Source: Xanthomonas arboricola (GTDB lineage: Bacteria; Pseudomonadota; Gammaproteobacteria; Xanthomonadales; Xanthomonadaceae). From it: DNA of 64,000 nt. A program made the position numbers and the translations under genes. The stretch covers positions 973,573-1,037,572 of the forward strand of contig NZ_MIGY01000003.1 in assembly GCF_002940665.1 (NCBI RefSeq). Direction: 5' to 3'. Position 1 is the stretch's first letter; every line of letters begins with the position of its first letter. Under the pieces are notes generated by a model. That model had not been told where the DNA came from, ran no database searches, and worked only from the letters and a program-made list of their open reading frames with translations. Below, piece by piece: positions 1 through 8,432 of the stretch.

Positions 1-623
1 ATCGCCAGCAACAGCAGCACGCCGGACATCACCAGATACGGTGCGTGGATCTTGGCGGCAAAGGCCGTGAGCAACTGCTGCTTGGTCGCCGCATCGGCGC
101 TGGCCACCTGCGCGGACAGATCGCCGATGCCGTGCAACACCAGCGAGCCGATCAGGATCGGCGCCAGGATGCCAGCGATCTTGTTGCAGATGCCCATCAG
201 CGCGATCCGCCGCGCCGCGCTCTCGATCGGCCCGAGGATGCTGATGTACGGGTTGATCGCGGTCTGCAGCAGCGCCAGGCCGCTGCCGATCACGAACAGG
301 CCGCCCAAGGCGCCCGGATACCAGCGCTGGGTGGCGAACTGGCCGAATCCGGCCGCGCCCACCGCCATCACCACCAGGCTCAGCGCCAGCCCCTTCTTCA
401 TGCCGGTGCGCTTGAGGATCCACGACGCCGGCAGCGCCAGGAAGAAGTACGACAGGTAGAACACCATCAGCACCAGGAAGGCGTTGACCTCGTTGAGGTC
501 GAACGCCAGCCGCACGAAGGTGATCAGCGGCCCGTTGATCCAGGTGAAGAAGCCGATGATGAAGAACAGCACGCCGACGATGGCGATCGAGACAACGGGA
601 TTTGCGGGCCTGGCGGTAGTCAT
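1..623 (-). CDS. FucP/NagP-type MFS sugar permease, 3' part missing
   Basis: Only the first ~207 codons are in the window; the gene runs off its left edge. From ATG at 623 the protein has no signal peptide and starts with a hydrophobic segment containing FFIIGFFTWING, then several more membrane helices, including one with a GLALLQTAINPYI motif. This fits the FucP/GluP/NagP family of proton-coupled sugar importers in the major facilitator superfamily. Its start lies 46 bp downstream of the GntR regulator stop, so the two are probably co-transcribed. Given the alpha-GlcNAc-processing neighbours, N-acetylglucosamine (a NagP role) is the likely substrate. That is inferred from context; glucose or galactose cannot be excluded. 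Confidence 0.8.
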   Translation of the reverse strand, partial: MTTARPANPVVSIAIVGVLFFIIGFFTWINGPLITFVRLAFDLNEVNAFLVLMVFYLSYFFLALPASWILKRTGMKKGLALSLVVMAVGAAGFGQFATQRWYPGALGGLFVIGSGLALLQTAINPYISILGPIESAARRIALMGICNKIAGILAPILIGSLVLHGIGDLSAQVASADAATKQQLLTAFAAKIHAPYLVMSGVLLLLA

Positions 624-669
624 GGATCGGCTGGCTCTTGAGTTGTCGGTTGGGGGGCGCCGCGCTGGA

Positions 670-1437
670 TCAGCGACGCAGTTCGGCGACGAAATCGTAG
701 AAATCGTTGTGGCAATAGGTGTCGGTCAATTCGATCGCGCTGCCGTCACGCGCATAGCCCACGCGCACCACATGCAGGATCGCCTCGCCGGTCTTCATGC
801 GCAGGTGTTCGGCCAGCCGCGCTGGCAGATTGATCGCGCGGAAGTACTGCAGCGCGCGCACCACCGGGGTGCCCTGCGTGTCCAGGTAGCTGTAGAGCGA
901 ATCGCCGATCTGCTGCGGGTCGGCAACGATGCGCTGCGGCAACACCGCATGCTCGTAGGCCATGACCCGGTCGTCGGCGCTGCGCAGGCGGGTCAGCGAG
1001 GCCACAGCCGCATCCGGCGACAGGCCCAGCCGCAGGATCTCTTCGCCATGCGCCGGACGCAGCCGCCGCTCCAGCCAGCGCGTGCCGGGCTCGTAGCCCT
1101 TGATGCGCAGCGTCTCGCTGAAACTGGTCAGGCCGCTGAGCTGGTGCTGGATCTGCGTGGTGACGAAGGTGCCGGCGCCCTGCCGGCGCGAGACCAAACC
1201 CTGTTCGACCAGCACGTCCACGGCCTGGCGCAGCGTCACCCGCGAGATCTGCAGCCGCTCGCACAGCTGGCGCTCGGCCGGCAGCGCCTCGCCGGCCTTC
1301 CACTGCGCGCCGCGGATCTGCTCGTCCAGCTTGCTCGCCAGTTGCAGATACAGCGGCGTCGGCGCGGAGGCGTCCAGCGTCAGCGCGTCCATCCGGGGGT
1401 CGGTGTCCGTCCTGGCTTCGGTTTTCGGTTTGGCCAT
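670..1437 (-). CDS. GntR-family (HutC/UTRA) transcriptional regulator
   Basis: 255 residues from an ATG preceded by GGAGGACAGGCA, which decides the start over an upstream in-frame codon 22 residues earlier. The N-terminal third is a winged helix (LYLQLASKLDEQI, then CERLQISRVTLRQAVDVL and RRQGAGTFV), as in GntR proteins. The C-terminal part (SGLTSFSETLRIKGYEPGT through LTDTYCHNDFYDFVAEL) is a UTRA ligand domain, which in this family binds sugar phosphates such as GlcNAc-6-P or GlcN-6-P. It precedes the sugar permease, and its upstream region shares a word with the TonB receptor promoter. It is probably the local repressor of the glycan locus (NagR-like), by inference. Confidence 0.88.
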   Translation of the reverse strand: MAKPKTEARTDTDPRMDALTLDASAPTPLYLQLASKLDEQIRGAQWKAGEALPAERQLCERLQISRVTLRQAVDVLVEQGLVSRRQGAGTFVTTQIQHQLSGLTSFSETLRIKGYEPGTRWLERRLRPAHGEEILRLGLSPDAAVASLTRLRSADDRVMAYEHAVLPQRIVADPQQIGDSLYSYLDTQGTPVVRALQYFRAINLPARLAEHLRMKTGEAILHVVRVGYARDGSAIELTDTYCHNDFYDFVAELRR

Positions 1438-1481
1438 TGCCTGTCCTCCGGACCGACTTGGATTCGTTAGGTCCAATATAG

Positions 1482-1490
1482 TACCAATTT
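1482..1490. promoter_or_regulatory. Candidate operator word upstream of gntR
   Basis: TACCAATTT lies about 45 bp upstream of the gntR start and recurs exactly at 11386-11394 upstream of the TonB receptor. On the gntR-sense strand it sits in an imperfect 11-bp direct repeat, ATTGGTACTAT followed by ATTGGACCTAA. It may be a binding site for the GntR regulator; only the shared word is seen, the binding is inferred. Confidence 0.35.
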
Positions 1491-1652
1491 GCCCGCAGCG
1501 CATTAGCGGCTGTGGATCGTCGGGAGCGGTGACAAGCCTGGCTGACGCAGGCGTCCACCGCGCTGGTCAAGGGCGGGATGCATGCCGATGACCAGGCCGG
1601 TGCGGCACCGTCCGCGCGCCGGGGCTGCGTCACCGATTGCCGGGTCGGGCAA

Positions 1653-2819
1653 TCACAGCCGCAGATACCAGCGCCGCCGATCCATCCACCAGCCCACGCA
1701 CCAACACAGCAGCGTGTAGCTCATCGCGCACAGCAGCGACCCGAGCGGGCCCGGCGCGATGGTCTGGAACACGCGGATGCCGGCCCAGGCGTACAGGTCC
1801 AGCCCGGAGCTGCCGGCCGGAATCAGCCGCAGCACCACCACGAACAGTTCGGAGAACAGGTAGATCGCCAGCGGGTTGCGCCCCAGCACGGTGAAGAAGC
1901 CGCTGCCGCCGCTCCAGCCGCGCAACTCCAGCAGGTAGACCAGGACGCCCAGCGCCAGCAGATCCAGGCCCACCGTGCAGGCGACGAACGACCCGCTCCA
2001 GAGCTTCTTCGACAGCGGCCAGGCCGGGTGCCAGAGCAATGCCAGCAGCACCAGCCCCGCGCCCGCCAGCAACAGGCTGCGCGTGGCGGCACCGGTCTTG
2101 CCGTGCCGCTGCAGGAAGCGCCCGCCCAGATAGCCGGCCAGCACGTTGACCGTGGCCGACAGCGTGCCAAGCAGGCCCTCAGGGTCGAAGCCGCCATCCT
2201 TGCGATACAGGTGTGCGCGCCCGTACAGCCACAGGTCCAGCCGGGTGCCGGCGTTGCCGGTCTTGCTCAGCTCCGCACCGGGCTCGCCAAAGACGTACAG
2301 CAATGCCCAGTAGCCCAGCAGCAGCGCGACGCAAACCGGCGCGATAGCGCGTGGCGGCAGATAGCGCACCAGCAGCGCTGCGAGCAGATAGCACAGGCCG
2401 ATCCGCTGCAGCACGCCGGTCAGGCGGAGTTGATCGACTGCAGTGAACGCCCATCCACCATCGGGCTGCGGGTGGAAGAACGGAAACCAGTACATCAGCA
2501 CGCCGCACATCACGATCAGCGCGGCGCGCTTGCTCACGCGGGCGAGGAACTGCCGGTGCGGCGTGCCGGTGGCCAGCGCAAAACTCATCGCGCTGCCGAC
2601 GGCGAACAGGAACGAGGGAAACACCAGATCGGCAAGCGTGAAGCCGAACCAGGCCGCGTGGGTCAGCTGCGCGTATGGCTGCGCGCCGGGCCCGGCGGTG
2701 TTGACCAGGATCATCAGGAAGATGGTCAGGCCGCGGAACACGTCCAGCGACAGGAAGCGTTCGCGCCTGGGTGTTGCGGTTGCGGCACCAGCCGCAGCGG
2801 AGAGTGTTTGTGCGCTCAT
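1653..2819 (-). CDS. NagX/HGSNAT-type integral-membrane acetyltransferase
   Basis: 388 residues with ATG preceded by AAGGA. After a short cytoplasmic N-terminus the motif RFLSLDVFRGLTIFLMILVN opens the first of about ten hydrophobic segments; DVFRG is the hallmark of the HGSNAT/NagX (DUF5009-like) family. Human HGSNAT transfers acetyl groups from cytosolic acetyl-CoA across the lysosomal membrane onto terminal alpha-glucosamine of heparan sulfate. Bacterial members called NagX occur in GlcNAc-utilisation loci, but their reaction is less certain. Here it lies just downstream of a GH89 alpha-N-acetylglucosaminidase, the enzyme that follows HGSNAT in the lysosomal route. It is likely an inner-membrane protein acting on periplasmic sugars. 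Confidence 0.85.
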   Translation of the reverse strand: MSAQTLSAAAGAATATPRRERFLSLDVFRGLTIFLMILVNTAGPGAQPYAQLTHAAWFGFTLADLVFPSFLFAVGSAMSFALATGTPHRQFLARVSKRAALIVMCGVLMYWFPFFHPQPDGGWAFTAVDQLRLTGVLQRIGLCYLLAALLVRYLPPRAIAPVCVALLLGYWALLYVFGEPGAELSKTGNAGTRLDLWLYGRAHLYRKDGGFDPEGLLGTLSATVNVLAGYLGGRFLQRHGKTGAATRSLLLAGAGLVLLALLWHPAWPLSKKLWSGSFVACTVGLDLLALGVLVYLLELRGWSGGSGFFTVLGRNPLAIYLFSELFVVVLRLIPAGSSGLDLYAWAGIRVFQTIAPGPLGSLLCAMSYTLLCWCVGWWMDRRRWYLRL

Positions 2820-2940
2820 TGCAGTTCCTTGCCCAGCGACTGCAGGGGGAGGCGGCCTGCAGACGTGCTGCCCGTGGCGAGTGTCGCTGCTTCGGTACGG
2901 AAGCGCTCATGGAGGGCCGCGATGTGCAATATGGATCTGC

Positions 2941-5376
2941 TCATTGGGCAGTACCTTGCGTGGTGCCGCGAATGGCACCGTGCGCCATGCCGTGCACGTC
3001 GCCTTGGGCAACGCCTTGCATCGCATCGCGCGTACTGCCTTGAACATTGCGTTGCATGGCGCTTTGCAAGCCATCAGGCGCGTCCACCTGCGCCAGCAAG
3101 CTGCGCAGCAAGGTCAGTGGGTCGCGGGGTGGCTGTCGCTTCGGCACTTCGTCCTGCGCGGCCCATTGGCGCTCCCACGCGGCAAGCTGCGCGTTGACTG
3201 TCGCTGCGTCGAACGGTGTGCCCGCCTTGCGTGCGGCGCGGTATGCGCCGAGAAAGCGCGTCCAGCGCTGCAGATAGAAATCCGTGTACATGCCCTGCCA
3301 CGCCTTGGATGCGTAATCGGCCAGGTTGCCGTCGCCGCCCCAGATGCTGACCTGCGCACGTGCATTGCCGACATAGGCACGCCGCAGTGCGGCATCGTTG
3401 CCGGCGGCCGCGGCGGCCTGGCCGGTCCAGTCGGCCAGGGTTTCGTGCTGGCCGCCGACCAATGCATCCAGCCCCTGCACCAGTTGCGTGGTGCGCGCCA
3501 ACAGCGCATCGCCGCGCGCGAGGTCGCCGGCGTCGTAGGCCTGCACCACCGCCTGCAATTGACGGTCGGCGTGCAGGCTCAGGTAATGCCGCGCGTCTTC
3601 GATCAGGTCGTAGCGGTACAGCGGCGCATCGGCATAGTGGTGGGCCTGCTGCAGCAACGCGTCGATGGCGCGGCGCAGGCGTTGCGGATCGCCGGGGCGG
3701 TCGTCAAAGCCGACGATGTCGGCGGTCGGCCGCTTGAACAGCAGATACGCGCCGGCGCGCTTGTTCCACCAGCGCGGCGACCAGTAGCGGGTCTGGTAGA
3801 TACCCGCTTCCAGATCCGACCAGGCCTGCAGCAATGCCGCATCGCTGCGGCCGTAGCGCGCGCGGGTGTATTGGCTGAGCCATTGCGACCAGGATTGTTG
3901 CGGGCCCTCCCAGGCCAGCGCGTAGAGATAGTCGTAAACCACCGAGTTGCTGTGCAGCCCTTCCGGAAACACGCCAAAGCCGCGCAGATTGCGTTTGTCC
4001 GGATCGGCCAGCAAGGCCTGCAGATCGTGTCGATAAAACGCGAAGTCGCCGTACAACGGGTTGCTGGCGCCGTAGTTGTGCACGTAGCCATAGATCCACT
4101 GCTTGTTGTCGAACGCCTGCGAGGACTTCCAGGTGCCGGGATAGCGGTCGTTGCCGATGTCCAGCACCATCAAGCGCGCGTCGGGCACCTTACCGAGAAA
4201 CGCAGCGATCGCCTGCGGTTGCCAGAACTCGCGGTCGGCACCGAACAGCCAGCCCTGCATTACCCAGGTGGCCTGCGGATTGACCTGCGCGATGGAGCGA
4301 TACAAGGCCTGCCCGTACTCGGCCAGGCGTGCATCGCGTTGCGCCGCCGGTACGGCCTTGGCACGTGCGGCATCGGAGTTGGCGATGCTGTCGCCGTACT
4401 TGGCGGCGGCCACGTCGCTGCCGTCGTCGGCCACCGGCGGCAGCATCTCGTTGAAGGCGTCGGCCAGATAGAACTCGCCTGCACCGTAGGCCTGCGTGTA
4501 CAGCTCCAGAAACCGGCGCGCGACCTGGGCGAACAACGGATCGCGTGGATCCAGCCAGTAGGTTTCGTGGAAGCCTTCCCAGGCGCGCATGCGGTAGATG
4601 CGCGCGTTGGGATGCGCCTGCGCGAATGCCTTGGGCACGTAGCCGGCAAACGCCGGCAGCACCGGTTGCATGCCCAGCTCGCGCATGCGGGTGAGGATCT
4701 GCGTCTGCAGCACGCGCTTGCTGTCGATCCATTGCTGCGGCAACGGTGCACGATAACCTTCGATATTGCCCATGCGCTGCCACGGGGTGAAGGCGGGGCC
4801 GGAGAAATACTCTGCCAGCGCGTCATCGCCCACGCCGAACTCACGCCACAGCGCCTGCCAGATCGCCTCCTGCCCTTCCATCGCCAGCGGCATGTCGATG
4901 CCGTGCAGCGCCATCCAGTCGATCTCGCGCTGCCAGCGCGGCCAGTCCCAGAACGGCGTGGTGTAGCCGTAGGTGCAGGTGTTGAGATAGGCGCGATGGG
5001 CAAACGGCGTGCGCACCTGGCCGCTGCTGTAGGCCGGCCATTGCGCCGGCAGCGCCACGCGGTCGCCTTCCCAGCTCATCGAGGCCGCACCGGCCTGGCC
5101 AAGATAGGCGTAGGCGCCACGCGCCAAGGCCACCTGCGAGGAGCCGGCAATGCGCACCGTGTCGCCGCCGGCATCGATGCGATACCAGTCCGCGCCGTCG
5201 CCGCGCGGTGCCACGCGCATCTCGAACTGGGCGGCGCGTGCGCCAATCAGGCGTTGCAGCACCGCCTGTGCGGGTGGTGTGGCCAGCACGGTGAGGGGAA
5301 TGGCGAGCAAGGCGCCCAGCACTGCGCCGGCGAACAGCCGCGCGGGCGACGACGGGAAAAACGATGAGGTAATCAT
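2941..5376 (-). CDS. Alpha-N-acetylglucosaminidase, GH89 (NAGLU family)
   Basis: 811 residues; the ATG at 5376 overlaps the stop of the upstream GH2 gene as ATGA. A Sec-type signal peptide covers residues ~11-37. The GH89 fold follows, with TYGYTTPFWDWPRW (residues 135-148), the motif AFNEMLPP with the likely acid/base Glu310, and GVFPEGLHSNSVVYD with the likely nucleophile Glu472. The family hydrolyses terminal alpha-GlcNAc from glycans; human NAGLU acts on heparan sulfate and clostridial members on mucin. It is predicted to be periplasmic. The last ~35 residues are an unusual repetitive Gln/Gly/His-rich tail, VQGS-AMQG-VAQG-DVHG-MAHG style, that does not look like family sequence. Confidence 0.93.
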   Translation of the reverse strand: MITSSFFPSSPARLFAGAVLGALLAIPLTVLATPPAQAVLQRLIGARAAQFEMRVAPRGDGADWYRIDAGGDTVRIAGSSQVALARGAYAYLGQAGAASMSWEGDRVALPAQWPAYSSGQVRTPFAHRAYLNTCTYGYTTPFWDWPRWQREIDWMALHGIDMPLAMEGQEAIWQALWREFGVGDDALAEYFSGPAFTPWQRMGNIEGYRAPLPQQWIDSKRVLQTQILTRMRELGMQPVLPAFAGYVPKAFAQAHPNARIYRMRAWEGFHETYWLDPRDPLFAQVARRFLELYTQAYGAGEFYLADAFNEMLPPVADDGSDVAAAKYGDSIANSDAARAKAVPAAQRDARLAEYGQALYRSIAQVNPQATWVMQGWLFGADREFWQPQAIAAFLGKVPDARLMVLDIGNDRYPGTWKSSQAFDNKQWIYGYVHNYGASNPLYGDFAFYRHDLQALLADPDKRNLRGFGVFPEGLHSNSVVYDYLYALAWEGPQQSWSQWLSQYTRARYGRSDAALLQAWSDLEAGIYQTRYWSPRWWNKRAGAYLLFKRPTADIVGFDDRPGDPQRLRRAIDALLQQAHHYADAPLYRYDLIEDARHYLSLHADRQLQAVVQAYDAGDLARGDALLARTTQLVQGLDALVGGQHETLADWTGQAAAAAGNDAALRRAYVGNARAQVSIWGGDGNLADYASKAWQGMYTDFYLQRWTRFLGAYRAARKAGTPFDAATVNAQLAAWERQWAAQDEVPKRQPPRDPLTLLRSLLAQVDAPDGLQSAMQRNVQGSTRDAMQGVAQGDVHGMAHGAIRGTTQGTAQ

Positions 5377-8267
5377 GGCGAGTTCCGATACTGCACGGTG
5401 ACGACGTCGTGGAATCCAAACGGTTGATCCGCAGCGACCTGCAGGATCACCGCCAGCGTGCGCGCGCCGGTCGCGGGTGCAAGCTCCAACTTGATCGGTG
5501 TGCCGGCCGCCGCCTGCGTCACTGCACGGCCATCCAGAAACACTTGCGCCGGCCCGCTGAGGCGGCCCAGGTCGAGCATGCCGCCGTGGGCCTGCACGCC
5601 CTGCCACGGCGTGAACCGGGTACGGTACAACACGTAGCCGGCGCGTTCGGGCGCGGTTTCCAGGGTGCCGGGCAACGTATTGCTCCAGCTGTTGTTGTCG
5701 TTGGGGCGGCGCGAGAGATCCGGCGCCGGCGGCTGCGCGAAGGCGGCGGTGTGGCGCCAGCTTTCGACCACCATCACCGGCGCCACGATCGGCACCGTGG
5801 CTGGCAGCGGCACCGTCACGCACGCGATCTCGACCACCGCATCGCGCACGCCTGCGCTGCGCGCCTGCAGCCGTAATACGCCTGCGCCACGCTCGGCCTG
5901 CACGATCGCCTGCGCCAGCCCGTTGAACAGGGCCACTTGCATGCCCTGATCGGCGGCGTGTGCATTCGGGTCGCCATTGCCAACCCCCAGCAAGCGGCCA
6001 CCGCTGATCTGCAGCGTCAGCATTGCATTGCAATCGGGCACGTGGCGACCTTGCGCATCCACCGCTTCCAATGTCACCGGCTGCGCATCGCGGCCATCGC
6101 CGCGTAGCTGGGGGCGGTCGGGCGTGAGCCGCAGCGCAACCGCTGCGCCGGTGGTTTCCACCCGCGTACGCGCCACCTCGCGGCCGTCGCGCCAGGCCAT
6201 CGCTTCGAGCACACCCGGCGCATAGGCCACCTGCCACTGATTCATCTGCGCGCGATCCACCGCCTGTTTGCCCAGCGAGCGGCCATTGAGCCACAGCTCC
6301 ACCTGCGCGGCATTGCAGAACGCCATCACCTTGATCGGCCGGCCCTCGCGGCCGGGCCAGTTCCAGTGCGGCAACAGGTGCAGCACCGGCGCGTCGCCGA
6401 TCCACAGCGCGCGGCGCAACCAGTAGGCCCCCTTGGCAAATCCGCATTGATCCATGATGCCGAAGAACGCGCCCACCGACGGCCATTCGAACGGCGTGGG
6501 TTCGCCGCGATAATCGAAGCCGGTCCACACGAAACCGCCGGCGACGAACGGGCGTTCGGCAATCAGCTGCCAGGCACGGCGGTGGGTATTGCCCCAGTCC
6601 GCGGCCAGGCTGTCGTCTTCGGCCACCACGTGCGCGTCCAGGTCGGTGAACCATGCGCCGCGGGTCTGGAACGCGCTGGTGTCCTCGCTGGACAGCATCG
6701 GCGTGCGCGGCCGCGCCGCATGCACGCGGTCGTAGTTGAACTGGCGGTAGTTGAAGCCGAGCACGTCCACCACATCGGCCGCGCCACGGGTGGCGAACAT
6801 GCCGTCGTTCATGCCGGCGGTGATCGGGCGGCTGTCGTCGAGCGCGCGCACGGCGCTGGCGGCGCGCGCCATGATCGCGTAACCGGTGGCGGTGCCCTGC
6901 AGCGGCTCCTCGTTGAGCAGCGACCACAGGAACACGCTGGGATGGTTGCGCTGGCGCCGCACCATGTTCTGCAGCAGCGCCACATACTCGGGTGCGGGAT
7001 TGAACAGCCTGTTCTCGGCCATCACCAGCATGCCGAGCCGGTCGCAGGCCTGCAGCAGTTCCGGTGCCACCGCGTGATGCAGGCGGATGGCATTGCAGCC
7101 CATCGATTTCAGGCGTTGCAGGCGAAACGCGTGCAAGGCATCGGGCAGCGCCACACCGACGCCGGCATGATCCTGATGCAGGCATACGCCCTTGATCTTG
7201 AGCGGGCGACCATTGAGGAAGAAGCCGTGGTCGGCATCGAAGCGCAGGCTGCGAAAGCCGATCTCGCACTCGGCACGGTCGCTGCGGCCGTCTGCGCCAC
7301 GCACGCTGGCGTGCACGCGGTACAGCACCGGCGTGTCCACGCTCCAGCGCTGCGGTTGCGGCACCGACATGCTGATGGCCGCCTGCACGGTACCGAATGC
7401 AGCCACGCGCAGTTGCGTCTCGCCACTCGCCACGACAGCACCGTTTGGGTCGCGCAGCGCCACATCCACCCACGCCTCGGCAGGCTGTTCGCCGCTGTTG
7501 ACCAGGTCCAGTTGCACCGGCAGCTGCCAGAGATCGCCCGGGCCTTCGCGCGGCACCGCCGCCAGGCCATCGCCGGCGATATGCAAGGGCGCACGCAGCA
7601 CCAGCCAGGTGTGCCGGTAGATGCCGCCGCCTTCGTACCACCAGCCGTCCATCGCCTCGGCATCGACGCGGATGGCGATGCTGTTCACGGCATTGCCGTA
7701 GCGCGCGACCGGCGTGAGATCGATGACCAGCCCGTTGTAGCCGCTCCAGCTGCGCGCCATCCGCATGCCGTTGACCCACACGGTGGCATGGCTGGCGATG
7801 CCGTCCAGACGCAGTTCCACCGCCTGGCCGCGCGCGGACTCGTCCAGCCGCAGCGTGCGCCGGTACCAGGCAATGCCACGCGGGCGATAGCCCTGCGCGA
7901 TGTTGGCGTCGGCACGCACCGTCTGCTCCACCACAAAATCGTGCGGCAGTTGCAGCTGTCGCCAGCCGGAGTCGTCGTAGTCCGGCGCCGCCGCACCCCA
8001 GGCGCGGCCGGCCTTGGCATTGTCGTAGGTTTCGTCCTGCGCCAGCAGGCGCGGGAACGGTAGATCGCCCGCGTGGAAGCGCCAGCCCTCGTCCAGGTCC
8101 AGCCACTGGCCGGCGTCATCGGTGCCCGCTGGCGGTGGCGCGGGACCCCGCTTGCCGCCATCGCCCGCACGTGTCGCTACAACGCTCGCCGCGCCCGGCA
8201 GCAGCGCCGGCACGCCAAGCAGCGACGAGGCGCAGACGCTGCCGGCAAGGAACTCACGCCTGCGCAT
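5373..8267 (-). CDS. GH2 family glycoside hydrolase (beta-galactosidase-like)
   Basis: 964 residues starting MRRREFLAG, a twin-arginine-like motif followed by a hydrophobic stretch ending LLPGAASVVA, so periplasmic export, possibly by Tat. Domain order: GH2 sugar-binding sandwich (PHDFVVEQ, GIAWYRRTLRLD, VWVNG), Ig-like domain to ~340, TIM barrel with LKIKGVCLHQDHAGVGVA and WSLLNEEP (acid/base Glu453), then LSSEDTSAFQTRG with the probable nucleophile Glu528, and C-terminal DUF4982/Ig-like domains containing KVMAFCNAAQVELWLNG. Most DUF4982-type GH2 enzymes are beta-galactosidases, but beta-mannosidase or another exo-activity is possible. It is translationally coupled to the GH89 gene and probably trims the same glycan. 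Confidence 0.88.
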   Translation of the reverse strand: MRRREFLAGSVCASSLLGVPALLPGAASVVATRAGDGGKRGPAPPPAGTDDAGQWLDLDEGWRFHAGDLPFPRLLAQDETYDNAKAGRAWGAAAPDYDDSGWRQLQLPHDFVVEQTVRADANIAQGYRPRGIAWYRRTLRLDESARGQAVELRLDGIASHATVWVNGMRMARSWSGYNGLVIDLTPVARYGNAVNSIAIRVDAEAMDGWWYEGGGIYRHTWLVLRAPLHIAGDGLAAVPREGPGDLWQLPVQLDLVNSGEQPAEAWVDVALRDPNGAVVASGETQLRVAAFGTVQAAISMSVPQPQRWSVDTPVLYRVHASVRGADGRSDRAECEIGFRSLRFDADHGFFLNGRPLKIKGVCLHQDHAGVGVALPDALHAFRLQRLKSMGCNAIRLHHAVAPELLQACDRLGMLVMAENRLFNPAPEYVALLQNMVRRQRNHPSVFLWSLLNEEPLQGTATGYAIMARAASAVRALDDSRPITAGMNDGMFATRGAADVVDVLGFNYRQFNYDRVHAARPRTPMLSSEDTSAFQTRGAWFTDLDAHVVAEDDSLAADWGNTHRRAWQLIAERPFVAGGFVWTGFDYRGEPTPFEWPSVGAFFGIMDQCGFAKGAYWLRRALWIGDAPVLHLLPHWNWPGREGRPIKVMAFCNAAQVELWLNGRSLGKQAVDRAQMNQWQVAYAPGVLEAMAWRDGREVARTRVETTGAAVALRLTPDRPQLRGDGRDAQPVTLEAVDAQGRHVPDCNAMLTLQISGGRLLGVGNGDPNAHAADQGMQVALFNGLAQAIVQAERGAGVLRLQARSAGVRDAVVEIACVTVPLPATVPIVAPVMVVESWRHTAAFAQPPAPDLSRRPNDNNSWSNTLPGTLETAPERAGYVLYRTRFTPWQGVQAHGGMLDLGRLSGPAQVFLDGRAVTQAAAGTPIKLELAPATGARTLAVILQVAADQPFGFHDVVTVQYRNSP

Positions 8268-8432
8268 GATGGCGCCTGCCAGCCTGCACCGCAGGCGTGC
8301 TCCGTGACGCACGCGGCGTAGCCACGCGCGCGGCCACTGCAGGGCGCGCGTCCATCACACCTGCGGCATTGCCGGCACTGCTGGCTGCCGCACGCAGCGG
8401 TGCCTGCCGGCGCAGCGCTCGCTGGCCCGGCA

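Noticed and set aside
2443..5367. Very long plus-strand open frame of over 900 codons
   Set aside because: It is antisense to the GH89 and NagX genes. High GC with G/C third positions opens long antisense frames; the translation is rich in Arg, Ala and Gln with no domain and no ribosome-binding site.
5377..8106. Extension of the GH89 frame upstream through the GH2 gene
   Set aside because: This part is out of frame with the GH2 protein, is Arg/Gly-rich without motifs, and the signal peptide marks the true GH89 start at 5376.
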